Shown here in pieces: positions 34,859-44,990 of a stretch of DNA of 64,000 nucleotides (its first letter is position 1; each line of letters begins with the position of its first letter). Location: the NCBI GenBank assembly GCA_963779485.1, contig CAVZYJ010000007.1, positions 124,001 through 188,000 of the forward strand, given 5' to 3'. The stretch comes from CAVVJA01 sp963779485. GTDB taxonomy: Bacteria > Actinomycetota > Actinomycetes > Mycobacteriales > Jatrophihabitantaceae. Made by a program: the position numbers and the translations under genes. A model generated the notes under the pieces. It was not told the origin of the DNA. It saw only the letters and a program-made list of their open reading frames with translations, and searched no databases.

Positions 34859-36346
34859 ATGATGCGGGTCGCGCAACGGCAGCCGGTAAGCGGCATTATT
34901 GTGCCCGCCAGCGTCGTCTTGGCGTTTTCCATCGTGGCGATCGTGGCCTTCACGCTTTGGCAGGCGCGCCAGGATGCGCGCACACGCGCACTGCGCGAAG
35001 GTGAAAACATCGTCCAGGTCATCGAGGCCGATGTTGCGCGCAACATCGAACTCTACGATCTATCGTTGCAAGGACTGCAGGAAGCGTTGGCGACTGAGGC
35101 CGTGGCTCACGTTGGGCACGAGGTCCAGCGCCTCGCATTATTCGACCATGCCGCGAGCGCCAAGTACATGGGCGCCATGTACGTCCTCAACGCGACCGCC
35201 GACATTGTCTTCTGTTCACGATCGACAACGGCCAACCCCCGGCTCGATTTAACTGATCGAGATTATTTCCAGGTTCACCAGTATAGACCAGATATTGGGC
35301 TCTATATCAGCCGCCCCTTCAAAGGCAGGTTGGAGCGTCGCGAGGATCGCATCGCGCTGAGCCGGCGGCTCCCCGACAAGGATGGCAAATTTGCCGGCAT
35401 TGTGGTGGGCACGCTGCGGGTTTCCTACTTCCGCGACCTATTTTCTCGCCTAAATGTTGGCCGGCATGGTCTGATCACGCTCGCAAGGTCCGACGGAACG
35501 ATACTTATGCGGCACCCTTCGATTAATGGTGATTATGACATCGGCGGCAGTTTCAAAGGCACGCCGATTTTTGAGCGCATTCTGCGCGAGCGATCTGGCT
35601 CCTTCACGGCAAGGTCAACTATCAATGGTGTGAACCGCCTTTTCACGTTTAGACAAATCGGCGAATTGCCGCTGTTCGTCGCGGTCGACCAGGCGGTCGA
35701 TGACATCTTCGCGGAGTGGTGGCGTCGAGCCATCGCGATCGGCTCCGTTACGCTCGCCCTCGCTGTAACAATCATCGCACTGGCGGTCATGCTTCGCGGC
35801 GCGCAACGCGAACTTGCCGCGGTTGCGGTCACGGACGGGCTAACTGGGCTCGCCAATCGTCGGTGCTTCGATCAAACGCTGCAGTTGGAATGGCAGCGCG
35901 CCGCCCGTACCGATACGCGGCTCGCCCTCCTGATGATTGATGTGGACGACTTCAAGACATTTAACGATCAACACGGACATTGGAAAGCCGACGAGGTGCT
36001 GAAGGCATTCGGACAAATCCTTAAAAATTGCAGCGCGCGGCCGGGAGACCTCGCGGCTCGCTACGGTGGGGAGGAATTTGCCGTCGTGCTGCCGAATACC
36101 GACACGAGATCGGCATCGGTGGTAGCAGAGCGAATTCGAGTATCGATGCTGGAGCGCGCGCAAAACGTCGACAATCCAACTGTCAGCATCGGTGTGGCCA
36201 GCGTGCGTCCTCGACCGGACCGTTATGCGGCCGCCTTACTAAAGGCGGCGGATACTGCGCTCTACCGGGCGAAGGCAAACGGACGCAATCGTTGCGAGAC
36301 GCTCATAGCAGCGGTAAAAACAAACTCGCACGCACTGCCCGACTAG
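34859..36346 (+). CDS. Membrane-bound diguanylate cyclase
   Basis: A 495-residue c-di-GMP synthase. An N-terminal helix (about residues 12-31), a periplasmic sensor of about 250 residues of the PDC/dCache type (LTDRDYFQVHQYRPDIGLYIS), a second helix (about 290-315) and a C-terminal GGDEF domain: DGLTGLANRR, IDVDDFKTFNDQHGH and the active-site GGEEF at residues 403-407. The A-site is therefore active in form. No inhibitory RxxD motif just upstream was noticed. Intact. The ligand of the sensor is unknown. Confidence 0.9.
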   Translation: MMRVAQRQPVSGIIVPASVVLAFSIVAIVAFTLWQARQDARTRALREGENIVQVIEADVARNIELYDLSLQGLQEALATEAVAHVGHEVQRLALFDHAASAKYMGAMYVLNATADIVFCSRSTTANPRLDLTDRDYFQVHQYRPDIGLYISRPFKGRLERREDRIALSRRLPDKDGKFAGIVVGTLRVSYFRDLFSRLNVGRHGLITLARSDGTILMRHPSINGDYDIGGSFKGTPIFERILRERSGSFTARSTINGVNRLFTFRQIGELPLFVAVDQAVDDIFAEWWRRAIAIGSVTLALAVTIIALAVMLRGAQRELAAVAVTDGLTGLANRRCFDQTLQLEWQRAARTDTRLALLMIDVDDFKTFNDQHGHWKADEVLKAFGQILKNCSARPGDLAARYGGEEFAVVLPNTDTRSASVVAERIRVSMLERAQNVDNPTVSIGVASVRPRPDRYAAALLKAADTALYRAKANGRNRCETLIAAVKTNSHALPD

Positions 36347-36382
36347 TCCGCCGCGGAACTAGCTAGAAACTCCGCCGGGCTC

Positions 36383-36414
36383 GCCCATGACGTTCGCCGA
36401 CATGCGCGAGCCGG
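36383..36414 (+). repeat. Dispersed repeat 'AACATGCGCGAG', copy 1
   Basis: First of four degenerate copies of about 30 bp with the core CGNCATGCGCGAGCC/T; here GTTCGCCGACATGCGCGAGC. It lies just after the diguanylate cyclase. Confidence 0.5.
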
Positions 36415-36481
36415 GGTGCAGCACCTAACGCGTTCTATCTCAGCGAAACGCGGGCCTTTAAAAGGCGAGACCGAGACCGAA

Positions 36482-36934
36482 ATGACCATTGAGGTTTCTG
36501 CCGAGATGATCCGCCTCCTCGGCATCCTTGCTGGTTGCCCGAACGGCGCCATGCAGCACGAACTTACAACACAGGGTGTTCAAAGTAGCATGGTCTACGA
36601 AGCTGCAATGCTCAACCTGGTCCGCGTGAAGCAGGAACGCGCTTTGGGCCAGACCACCTATCGAATTCGAGATCCTACCCTCCGGCATCCAACTGCTGAA
36701 CGTGCAAGAATGATCGACCCAACACCCGATGAAATTGATTTCATTCGGAGGCTTGCGGCACGCCAAGGCGAAATTGAGCTCTACGGCAGCATTGACCTGT
36801 TCCACATCGAGCGTCTGATCCCCGATTACGTCACAAAAGATTATGCCGGCTTTGGCCCAGTACACTTCAGCCTCACGGAAAGGGGTTGGGAACTCGCTCA
36901 AATCATCAAACGCAGATATCAAGAGGGAGAGTAG
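36482..36934 (+). CDS. Hypothetical protein, 150 residues
   Basis: An intact frame starting MTIEVSAEMIRLLGILAGCP. The first 65 residues alternate helices and a short strand in a way that could be a winged helix (MQHELTTQGVQSSMVYEAAML). The rest (ERGWELAQIIKRRYQEGE at the end) is helical. Not recognised. An ATG 66 bases earlier is in frame but lacks a ribosome site. A dispersed repeat begins immediately after its stop. Confidence 0.5.
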   Translation: MTIEVSAEMIRLLGILAGCPNGAMQHELTTQGVQSSMVYEAAMLNLVRVKQERALGQTTYRIRDPTLRHPTAERARMIDPTPDEIDFIRRLAARQGEIELYGSIDLFHIERLIPDYVTKDYAGFGPVHFSLTERGWELAQIIKRRYQEGE

Positions 36935-36970
36935 CCCGCCGATGACGCTCGGCAACATGCGCGAGCTTGG
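36935..36970 (+). repeat. Dispersed repeat 'AACATGCGCGAG', copy 2
   Basis: The best copy, ATGACGCTCGGCAACATGCG followed by CGAGCTTGG, in the 250-bp leader of the substrate-binding-protein array. It could be read as MTLGNMRELG. The remaining 200 bp hold the array promoter, which I cannot place with confidence. Confidence 0.55.
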
Positions 36971-37184
36971 CCGCCACATCTAACCAAAGATGTGTTGGCT
37001 ATTCGCGCGTAATAGACCATCATTATGCTGTTGAAGATTGTCAGTCCTACGCCGCGCATGGGGGCGACAATCCAGGCGCGGCGGTTTTTCTCTTTCCTTG
37101 CCTATATCCTGTTCCTTGCCTGTATCCTGCACTTCCCAAAAGTTGAAATGGTGCTAACCTACCCTCGATTTCTGGGAGGGATGG

Positions 37185-38186
37185 ATGCGAAGGCGCGAGT
37201 TCATCGCGGCTCTTGGCGGAGCAGCTGCGTTGCCCCTGGTGGCGCGGGCGCAGCAGCCATCGGTGCCGGTGATCGGATTGCTCAGCAGTTCGTCGCTCGA
37301 AAAGACGAGCAGTTCAAAGTCGAACCCATTTCTTGCTCGCTTTCACGAAGGTCTGTCCGAAATCGGTTACATCGAAGGCCGGAACGTGGCGATCGAGTAT
37401 CGCTGGGCGGAGGAACATTACGATCGACTGCCGGCCTTGGCTGCGGAATTGGCTCAACGTCAAGTGAAGGTGATCGTTGCAGCAAACGGTGGCTTAGCGT
37501 CGGCGTCGGCCGCCAAAGCGGCGACAACTACTATTCCGATTGTTTTCATGATCCCCTCCGACCCGGTCAAGCTTGGGCTGGTCTCAAGCTTCAGCCATCC
37601 AGGGGGGAACCTCACCGGCATAGCCTACTACAACGTGGAGGTGGCTCCAAAGCGCCTGGAACTGCTGCACAAGTTGGTGCCCACAGCCACGTCTGTCGCA
37701 CTGTTCGTCAACCCGGCCAACTCCACCGATGCCGAGTCCCAATCGAAAGAAATGGAGGTTGCTACCCGCGCGTTTGGGCTACGGCTGTTGGTGTTGAACG
37801 CAAGTAATTCAAGCGAAATAGAGGCGGCATTTGATAGCCTTATCCGTGAGCGAGTTGACGCACTTCAGTTAGGCGTTGACGGCGTGTTTGGCACCAATCG
37901 CGATCAAATAGTCGCACTGGCGGCACGCTACGAAGTCCCAACGATTTACCCCTGGCGCGAGTTCACAGCGGCCGGTGGTCTTATGAATTACGGAACGAAC
38001 ATACCCGATGTCTTTCGGGAGGTAGGTATCTACACCGGGAAGATATTGAAGGGTGAAAAGCCTGCCGACCTGCCGGTGTGGCGACCCACTGAGGTGAGGT
38101 TTGTCATCAATGTCAAAACTGCGAACGCGCTCGGCCTAACCGTCCCGGCCTCGCTACTCGCACTTGCCGACGAGGTCATTGAATGA
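37185..38186 (+). CDS. Orphan substrate-binding protein 1 of 9 (PF04392 type)
   Basis: A 333-residue periplasmic binding protein of the ABC_sub_bind/TrpX family. It starts MRRREFIAALGGAAALPLVARAQQ: a twin-arginine-type signal with cleavage after AxA. The mature part has YIEGRNVAIEYRWAEEHYDRLP, TTTIPIVF, HPGGNLTGI and the family ending LTVPASLLALADEVIE. It has a 7-residue Ser/Lys insert (SSLEKTSSSK) after the first strand that the others lack. A GGGAGG Shine-Dalgarno stands 5 bases before the ATG. First of the array; the only member with its own leader. Its stop overlaps the next ATG. Ligand unknown. Confidence 0.9.
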   Translation: MRRREFIAALGGAAALPLVARAQQPSVPVIGLLSSSSLEKTSSSKSNPFLARFHEGLSEIGYIEGRNVAIEYRWAEEHYDRLPALAAELAQRQVKVIVAANGGLASASAAKAATTTIPIVFMIPSDPVKLGLVSSFSHPGGNLTGIAYYNVEVAPKRLELLHKLVPTATSVALFVNPANSTDAESQSKEMEVATRAFGLRLLVLNASNSSEIEAAFDSLIRERVDALQLGVDGVFGTNRDQIVALAARYEVPTIYPWREFTAAGGLMNYGTNIPDVFREVGIYTGKILKGEKPADLPVWRPTEVRFVINVKTANALGLTVPASLLALADEVIE

Positions 38187-39161
38187 AACGGCGCGAATTC
38201 ATCGCGGCTCTTGGCGGCACGGCGGCGTGGCCAACATTGGCCAATGCGCTAGACGCAGCGTCACCGATTGTGGGCTTCCTGGTCGGAATAAGTTACAAGG
38301 GACCGCTTTTGCAGTCCTTATGGGCTGCTTTCCTAGAAGGACTTGGATCGCGGGGCTACGTCGAAGGGCAAAATTTGAGAATTGAGCTGCGCGAAGCGGA
38401 CGGCCATTACGAACGACTGCCTGACCTTGCCGCTGATCTGGTTAAACTCCAGCCCGCCGTCCTCGTTGTCGGCTCAGCTACCAGCGACCCTCGCGCTCAA
38501 GGCAGCGACTACGACCATACCCATTGTATTCACTGCTGCAGATGACCCGGTCAAAAATGGGTTGGTAGCGAGCTTGCGCATTCCCGGAGGGAACGCAACC
38601 GGCATCAACCCGATGATGAACGCCCCGGACGGCAAGCGGCTCGGATTGCTGCACGAGCTTGTACCCGATGTCAGCCGAATTGGCGTGCTGTTCAACCCGA
38701 ATTCACCGGATGCTTCATCTCACTTGACCGACATCGCAGCGGCGGGACAATCGCTTGGGCTGGACCTCGTGATTGTCAAAGTCGCTGACGACGCGGCACT
38801 CGAAAATGCGTTTGCATGGATAAATGAACAGCAGATCAGAGCGCTACTGATTGCAGCAGACCCTCTATTTTCCATTGATCACATCGCTCCTCTGGCCAAC
38901 CGATTCAAAGTAGCCGTGCTTTATAATGTTCGGTCCCCGGCAGTTGTCGGTGCGCTGATGAGCTACGGGCCGAGCCTTACCGATGCTTATCGCCAGCTAG
39001 GCGTTTACACCGGTCTCGTTCTCAAAGGGGGAAAGCCCAGCGACATGCCGGTCTGGCAAACCGTTCGATTTGAGTTGGTTATCAATCTTAAGACGGCGAA
39101 GGCACTTGGCATTGACGTGCCGCCCTCACTTCTCGCCCGCGCCGACGAGGTGATCGAATGA
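38183..39161 (+). CDS. Orphan substrate-binding protein 2 of 9, one frame change
   Basis: About 325 residues after removing one extra A near 38,482 (restoring SATPATLALKAATTTIPIVF in two parts). The signal MKRREFIAALGGTAAWPTLANA lacks the RAQQ cleavage block of its neighbours and instead ends NALDAA. The ligand half differs from copy 1: DPVKNGLVASLRIPGGNATGI then MNAPDGKRLG. GLVLKGGKPSDMPVW and GIDVPPSLLARADEVIE close it. Translation is probably re-initiated from the GAGGT in the end of gene 1. Confidence 0.82.
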
Positions 39162-40132
39162 AACGGCGCGCGTTCATCGCAGGGCTCGGCAGCGCGGTGG
39201 CGTGGCCGGTGGTGGCGCGGGGGCAGCAGCCGAAAATGCCGGTGGTCGGATTCCTCAATGGCGGAACACCAGACGGATACGCACCGTACGTGATCGGATT
39301 CCTTCACGGGCTCAATGAAATCGGTTACGTCGAAGATAAGAACGTCACTATAGATTATCGGTGGGCTAAGGGTGAGTACGATCGCCTTCACGAGATGGCT
39401 GCCGATCTCGTACATCTTAAAGTGGCTGTCATCGCCGCGAATACACCGACAGCGCCGGTTGCCAAGGCGGCAACCGCCGAGATTCCGATTGTCTTTGTCA
39501 ACACCGGCGATCCAGTCATGGCCGGCCTCGTCGCGAGCTTTAATCGGCCTGGCGGCAACGTTACGGGCGTGAGTTTTCTCGGGCCGGAATTGGAGACCAA
39601 GCGTCTGGAGCTTCTGGACCAACTTATTCCTGGAACTACGCTGATTGGTGTGCTGGTGAACCCGATGAATCCGGCGGCCAATCTGCAGTTGCGCAAGTTG
39701 CAAGAAGCCGCAGGCGGGATCAAACGACAGATAGAGATTGTGCGCGCCAGTACCGCGCTTGATATTGAAACAGCATTCGAGATCGCCGTCCAAAGAGGGG
39801 CTGATGGGTTTCTTGTGGTCCAAGACCCGTTCTACAACAGCCGACGCGATCAGATCGTGGCGCTAGCTGGCGCACATAAGCGACCCGTAGTCTATCCGCT
39901 ACGCGAATTTGCCGAAGTCGGCGGACTCGTTAGTTACGGACACGACCTTGTAGATGGGTATCGTCAGATGGGTGTTTACGCTGGTCGAATTCTCAAGGGT
40001 GAGAAGCCTGCCGATCTTCCAGTGGTCCAACCCACAAAGTTCGAGTTCGTCATCAACATCAAAACGGCCAAAACGCTCGGCCTTACAATCCCGCCGACGC
40101 TTCTCGCCCGCGCCGACGAGGTGATCGAATGA
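39158..40132 (+). CDS. Orphan substrate-binding protein 3 of 9
   Basis: Intact, 324 residues. Signal MKRRAFIAGLGSAVAWPVVARGQQ. Hallmarks are YVEDKNVTIDYRWAKGEYDRL, VNTGDPVMAGLVASFNRPGG and GRILKGEKPADLPV. The region around residues 85-100 (ANTPTAPVAKAATAEIP) is divergent from copies 1 and 2 in the same place, as expected if ligands differ. ATGA overlaps at both ends. Confidence 0.88.
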   Translation: MKRRAFIAGLGSAVAWPVVARGQQPKMPVVGFLNGGTPDGYAPYVIGFLHGLNEIGYVEDKNVTIDYRWAKGEYDRLHEMAADLVHLKVAVIAANTPTAPVAKAATAEIPIVFVNTGDPVMAGLVASFNRPGGNVTGVSFLGPELETKRLELLDQLIPGTTLIGVLVNPMNPAANLQLRKLQEAAGGIKRQIEIVRASTALDIETAFEIAVQRGADGFLVVQDPFYNSRRDQIVALAGAHKRPVVYPLREFAEVGGLVSYGHDLVDGYRQMGVYAGRILKGEKPADLPVVQPTKFEFVINIKTAKTLGLTIPPTLLARADEVIE

Positions 40133-41094
40133 GGCGACGCGAGTTCATCGCGGGGCTCGGAAGCGCGGCGGCGTGGCCGGTGGTGGCGCATGGGCAGCAG
40201 CGCAGCGGATTGCGAAAAGTTGGCGTTCTCTTCCCAGGGTTTTTGGGCGCCGAACGAGAAAGACTGCTCACAGAAGGATTGGCCCGCGAACCGGGTAGTG
40301 AGCGAGTTGTCCTGTTTTTGCGATCCGCGGAAGGCAGGAGTGAGCTGCTTGGCAAGTTAGCCGCCGAACTGGTGGATGATCATGTAGACGTTATTCTTGC
40401 CGTCGCATCGGGAAGTCTTGAAGCTGCCCGGCATGCGTCGCAAAGCATCCCGATCGTCGCGCTTGACCTCGAATCCGACCCCATCGCGACCGGAGCGGTG
40501 CAAAGCCTCAATCGGCCCGGTGGCAACGTCACTGGTATCTTTTTCGATGCACCGGAAATTGCCGGTAAATGGGTTCAGATTATAAAGGAGATGCTACCCC
40601 GGGTCAGCAAAGTTGCGCTGCTTTACGATCTGCATCTGGACCAAACGCAGGTCAAAGCAGGCGAAAACACGACACGCAATCTCGGAATTGTAACGCTGCG
40701 CCTTGGCATCGATCAGCCAACCGAATTTCGCGATGCGTTCCGGCGCGCGGTTGGCGCAAAAGTTGACGCAATGCTTGTTCACTCGTCGCCGATATTCGTC
40801 GATCAGGCTTCGGTTATCGCCGAGCTCGCAAGCGAGTTTCGTCTGCCCTCGATTGGATTGTTCCCCGTCTATGCCAAGGTCGGCGGCCTCGTTTCATATG
40901 GGCCAAATAATTTCGAATTGTTCAAGCAGGCTGGCGGCATCGTTGGCAAGATCCTTCTTGGCGCAAAGCCAGCTGAGTTTCCGATTCAAAGACCGGTGTA
41001 CATGCCGTTTTTGATTAATATGCGCACAGCCAAACTGCTGCAGGTAACCGTCCCTCCATCGTTGTCGGCATTAGCCGACGAGGTCATCGAATGA
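40129..41094 (+). CDS. Orphan substrate-binding protein 4 of 9
   Basis: Intact, 321 residues and the most divergent member in its first half. Signal MRRREFIAGLGSAAAWPVVAHGQQ. The usual YxEGxNxxIEYRxA segment is replaced by LAREPGSERVVLFLRSAEGR, and the hinge reads SIPIVALDLESDPIATGAVQSL. The end, VTVPPSLSALADEVIE, is standard. Its different opening suggests a different ligand class or a recombinant origin. Confidence 0.85.
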   Translation: MRRREFIAGLGSAAAWPVVAHGQQRSGLRKVGVLFPGFLGAERERLLTEGLAREPGSERVVLFLRSAEGRSELLGKLAAELVDDHVDVILAVASGSLEAARHASQSIPIVALDLESDPIATGAVQSLNRPGGNVTGIFFDAPEIAGKWVQIIKEMLPRVSKVALLYDLHLDQTQVKAGENTTRNLGIVTLRLGIDQPTEFRDAFRRAVGAKVDAMLVHSSPIFVDQASVIAELASEFRLPSIGLFPVYAKVGGLVSYGPNNFELFKQAGGIVGKILLGAKPAEFPIQRPVYMPFLINMRTAKLLQVTVPPSLSALADEVIE

Positions 41095-42065
41095 AGAGGC
41101 GCGAATTCATCGCTGGGCTCGGCAGCGTTGGAGCGTGGCCGATGGTGGCGGGTGCGCAGCAGGTAGGGGTACCGGTGATCGGGTTTCTCAGCGGCGCCTC
41201 GCGCAGTGAAACTCGTTCTCCCAGTGGGTTGCGACAGGGGCTTGCCGAAGCCGGGTACATTGAAGGGCGTAACCTGACGATCGAGTATCGTTCGGCTGAC
41301 GCTCATTTTGATCGGCTACAAGCACTTGCTGACGAGCTCGTAAGCCGTCGCGTTGCACTGATTGCCACGGTCACGCTGCCCGCAGCAGTGGCGGCGAAAT
41401 CGGCAAGCCCAACGACTCCTGTTGTCTTCGTGATCGGCGAGGACCCCGTCAAAGCCGGTCTCGTCGCGAGCCTCGATCGACCAGGAGGCAACGCGACCGG
41501 CGTGAGCGATTTTGTAAACCAGCTTGTAGCGAAGCGGCTAGAGCTTATCCAGCAGACCGTACCACGCGTGCAGTCAGTAGGCCTGCTCGTCAATCCAAAA
41601 AATCCCAACGCTGGGACCGATAGCAAGGAGATGGATGCAGCGGTAAACGCGCTCGGAAAGAAACTGTTGGTCGTCAGGGCGACAAATGATCGTGAGCTGG
41701 AGGCAGCATTCGCGACACTTGCGCAGGAGCGCGTCAGCGTCCTCTGTGTCAATATCGATCCATTTCTGATCCAAGCCCAGGAGCGAATCACGTCGCTAGC
41801 GGCAAGCTACAGGTTGCCCGCGATTTACCCGCTGCGGGACTTTGTCGATGCCGGGGGGCTCATGAGCTACAGTCCCAATCGTCTAACCTCCTGGCGCCAA
41901 GCAGGGATTTATGCTGCGCGAATTTTGCGCGGGGAGAAGCCAGCCGATCTTCCCGTTCAACAGGCGACGACTGTCGAGCTGGTCATTAACCTCAAAACGG
42001 CCAAAGCGCTCGGCCTTGAAATCCCGCCCCAGGTACTTGCACGCGCCGACGAGGTCATCGAATGA
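41091..42065 (+). CDS. Orphan substrate-binding protein 5 of 9
   Basis: Intact, 324 residues. Signal MKRREFIAGLGSVGAWPMVAGAQQ. Typical GYIEGRNLTIEYRSADAHFDRL, TTPVVFVIGEDPVKAGLVASL and RPGGNATGVSDFVNQLVAKR. Closest in layout to copy 9 (both GEDPV) though far apart in the array. Ends LEIPPQVLARADEVIE. Confidence 0.88.
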   Translation: MKRREFIAGLGSVGAWPMVAGAQQVGVPVIGFLSGASRSETRSPSGLRQGLAEAGYIEGRNLTIEYRSADAHFDRLQALADELVSRRVALIATVTLPAAVAAKSASPTTPVVFVIGEDPVKAGLVASLDRPGGNATGVSDFVNQLVAKRLELIQQTVPRVQSVGLLVNPKNPNAGTDSKEMDAAVNALGKKLLVVRATNDRELEAAFATLAQERVSVLCVNIDPFLIQAQERITSLAASYRLPAIYPLRDFVDAGGLMSYSPNRLTSWRQAGIYAARILRGEKPADLPVQQATTVELVINLKTAKALGLEIPPQVLARADEVIE

Positions 42066-43048
42066 GGCGGCGCACATTCATCGCGGGGCTTGGTAGCGTG
42101 GCGGCGTGGCCCATCGCTGCTCGCGCGCAGTCGGAGCGCAGGGTGCAACGGATTGGCGTTCTGATGCCGTTTGCTTCGAGTGATCAGCAATACAAGGCTC
42201 GGGTTGGGGCATTTATCCAGGCACTGCAAACGCTTGGTCGGATCGAAGGGCGCAACGTACAGATTGAGTATCGGGCAAGCGCAGGAGAACCAGACGAGCT
42301 GCGCAGGTACGCAACTGAGTTGGTGGGGCTCTCACCGACCGTAATTTTGGCTACCGGCGTTTCCACTGTGATGCCGTTGCAACAGGCGACGCGCACCATT
42401 CCAATCGTATTCGTAGTTGTTCCCGACCCCGTCGGGGCTGGTATCGTCGAGAGCTTAGGCCGACCGGGCGGAAACCTCACTGGCTTCACAACGTTCGAGT
42501 ACGGCCTCAGCGGAAAATGGCTGGAACTGCTCAAAGAGATCGCACCCGTCGTCAAGCGAGTGGCAGTTCTGCGAAATGCAGCTGTTTCTGCTGGGATCGG
42601 GCAGTTTGCCGCTATCCAGTCCGTCGCTCCGTCACTGGGTGTAGAGTTGACCCCAATGAACGTCCGCGATGGAGCGGAAATAGAGCGTGCCGTCTCAGCT
42701 TTCGCGGGCACGCCAGAAAGAGGCTTAATCGTAACTGGCAGCGCTTTGGCGGCGTCCCACCTCGATCTACTCGTCAGACTGATGGCAGAGCACAAATTGC
42801 CTGCTATTTACTTTGACCGACCGTTCGTCATGGCCGGTGGTTTGATGTCCTATGGGGCCAACGGGATCGAGCAATACCGAATGGCGGCCGGCTACGTCGA
42901 TCGCATCCTGGGAGGCGAAAAACCAGCCAATTTACCCGTGCAAGCCCCTACTAGATACGAGACAGTCATCAATCTCAAGACCGCCCAGGCACTAGACCTT
43001 ATTGTGCCGCAAACCCTGCTCAGCCGCGCCGACGAGGTGATCGAATGA
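42062..43048 (+). CDS. Orphan substrate-binding protein 6 of 9
   Basis: Intact, 328 residues, another divergent member. Signal MRRRTFIAGLGSVAAWPIAARAQ. The mature part starts SERRVQRIGVLMPFASSDQQ and shows RTIPIVFVVVPDPVGAGIVES, FTTFEYGLSGKWLELL. This 'PFASSDQQ' form with 'EYGLSGKWLELLKEIAP' is a recognised subgroup of the family in Bradyrhizobium-type genomes. Ends LIVPQTLLSRADEVIE. Confidence 0.88.
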   Translation: MRRRTFIAGLGSVAAWPIAARAQSERRVQRIGVLMPFASSDQQYKARVGAFIQALQTLGRIEGRNVQIEYRASAGEPDELRRYATELVGLSPTVILATGVSTVMPLQQATRTIPIVFVVVPDPVGAGIVESLGRPGGNLTGFTTFEYGLSGKWLELLKEIAPVVKRVAVLRNAAVSAGIGQFAAIQSVAPSLGVELTPMNVRDGAEIERAVSAFAGTPERGLIVTGSALAASHLDLLVRLMAEHKLPAIYFDRPFVMAGGLMSYGANGIEQYRMAAGYVDRILGGEKPANLPVQAPTRYETVINLKTAQALDLIVPQTLLSRADEVIE

Positions 43049-44019
43049 AGAGGCGCGCGTTCATCGCGGTGTTCGGCGGCGCGGCGGCGTGGCCGGTGGT
43101 GGCGCGGGCGCAGCAGCCGCGGAGGGTCTATCGCGTCGGCATTCTCGCAATTGCCCGAGAGCTACCACGCACTTGGAAAACTCTGATAGAGGCATTGCAT
43201 GACCACGGTTATGTGGAAGGGCAGAACCTCATCATTGAATGGCGTTATTCAGAAGGACAAACAGAACGATGGCCTGAACTCGCTCGCGAGTTGGTTGGAC
43301 TGAACGTCGACGCCATCGTCGTGAACACGACACCAGCGGCCCTCGCAGCGAAACGGGCCACGAGCACAATTCCAATCGTCATCACAACCGCGTTCGACCC
43401 AGTAGGAGCCGGTCTGGCCACCAGCCTAGCTAAGCCGGGTGCCAATGTTACTGGCCTGGGAATGCTTGTCCCTGAAGTCAACGCAAAAGCTCTGGCGTTA
43501 CTGAAGGAGGCGGTGCCGAACGTCAGCCGAGTGGCTGTCCTCTGGAACGCGGCGAACCCAGCGAACTCGCTCGTATGGAAGGCGATAGAGGCCCCCGCTG
43601 GGGCAATGGATATAATGCTCCACTCCCAGCCAATCCGTGAGCCTAACGACTTCGATACTGCCTTTGATCGAATTTCGCAGCACCACGCCAATGGACTTCT
43701 AATTTTGGCTGATGCCGTGCTGTCTCAGTATCCGAGACCCATCGTGGATTTCACTATTCGCAGCCGACTTCCGGCGGTGTCCTTCTATAGGGAGTTTGCC
43801 GAACTCGGCACCTTGATGTCGTATGGACCTGACATTCTTGAGATGTATCGCAAGGCCGCAGACTATTTGGACCGAATACTAACGGGCGCAAAACCTGCTG
43901 ATCTGCCGATGGAATTGCCCACAAAGTTCGAGCTGGTGATCAATCTCAAGACCGCGAAGGTATTGGGCCTCACCGTCCCACCCACGTTGCTCGCCCGCGC
44001 CGACGAGGTCATAGAATGA
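43045..44019 (+). CDS. Orphan substrate-binding protein 7 of 9
   Basis: Intact, 324 residues. Signal MKRRAFIAVFGGAAAWPVVARAQQ. The core reads GYVEGQNLIIEWRYSEGQTERW, TIPIVITTAFDPVGAGLATSLA and KPGANVTGLGML. The inserted Trp-rich IEWRYSEGQTERWPEL distinguishes it. Ends LTVPPTLLARADEVIE. Confidence 0.88.
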   Translation: MKRRAFIAVFGGAAAWPVVARAQQPRRVYRVGILAIARELPRTWKTLIEALHDHGYVEGQNLIIEWRYSEGQTERWPELARELVGLNVDAIVVNTTPAALAAKRATSTIPIVITTAFDPVGAGLATSLAKPGANVTGLGMLVPEVNAKALALLKEAVPNVSRVAVLWNAANPANSLVWKAIEAPAGAMDIMLHSQPIREPNDFDTAFDRISQHHANGLLILADAVLSQYPRPIVDFTIRSRLPAVSFYREFAELGTLMSYGPDILEMYRKAADYLDRILTGAKPADLPMELPTKFELVINLKTAKVLGLTVPPTLLARADEVIE

Positions 44020-44990
44020 GGAGGCAGCGAGTTCATCGCAGGTCTCGGAAATGCGGCGGCATGGCCGCTGGTGGCGCGGGCTCAGCAGCTTGCCAAAATC
44101 CATCGGATTGGGTGGCTCGTGTTCGCTGGTGCTGACCTTGGACCTATCGACAAGACATTGTGGGATGCGCTCGCGCAGCGCGACTTGGTCCACGGACGCA
44201 ACATCGAGGTGACCTTTCGTTATGCCAATGCTGTGACAGCTCGGCTACCAGAGCTAGCTGGCGAACTCGCGGCGCAGAAGCCGGACTTGTTGATTGGCGT
44301 TGGCGAACTCGTTGTGCAGGCACTCGTTGATGCAAGCAATGGCACTCCAGTGGTGGGCGGAGTAAGCGATAATCCTGTGCGCGCCGGACTTGCCTTTACT
44401 CTCGCTCGACCCGGCAAGGTCTTTACTGGTGTGACGTTTCTTACGGACGAAACCGCCGCCAAGCGGATGGAGTTGCTTAACGAGGTGGCACCCGCTGTAA
44501 GAAGGATTGCAGTCATCTGGAGCCCGCAACACCTGGATGATGAAATGGTGTTTGCTCGCCGCGCAGCCGAGGTGCTGGGCATCGGCCTAACCTCTCACCC
44601 GCTTTCAAGTGAGGCCGAAGCCGATGCGACTTTGAGCGACGGCTGGCGCGAGCGGTGCGGGGGCCGTCTATATTATCCCATCAAGAACAACCCAAAACGT
44701 TGTCGAGAAGATCGCGCGCTTTGGCCGCGAGTACCGGCTCCCAACGATGACGGCGTGGCGTGAATTCGTCGACGCCGGATGCCTTTTGTCATATGGCCCG
44801 AGCCGAAAATTTGAGGCAAAGCGCATCGCCGGGTATGTGGAGCGCATTATCAACGGCGAAAAACCCGAGCAGCTGCCAATCGAGACACCCACCAAGTTTG
44901 AGCTGGTGATCAATCTCAAAACCGCAAAAGCGCTTGGACTCGACAGTACCGCCGTCGTTGCTCGCCCGCGCCGACGAGGTCATCGAATGA
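44016..44990 (+). CDS. Orphan substrate-binding protein 8 of 9, three frame changes
   Basis: About 320 residues after bridging an extra A at 44026 (inside the signal, restoring MRRREFIAGLGNAAAWPLVARAQQ), a shift near 44,645 and one near 44,948. Core: WDALAQRDLVHGRNIEVTFRYA, VGGVSDNPVRAGLAFTLARPG, then GREYRLPTMTAWREFVDAGCLLSYG. It is the only member where the name-giving Glu of YxEGxN is His (DLVHGRN). With three breaks it could be a true pseudogene, but the same error type occurs in essential genes nearby. Confidence 0.72.

Noticed and set aside
37010..37184. Specific sigma-70 promoter for the array
   Set aside because: Several weak hexamers (for example TTGAAA near 37,143) but no convincing pair at proper spacing.
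37025..37807. Frame of 260 codons overlapping binding protein 1
   Set aside because: Overlaps a conserved gene in another frame with biased composition.
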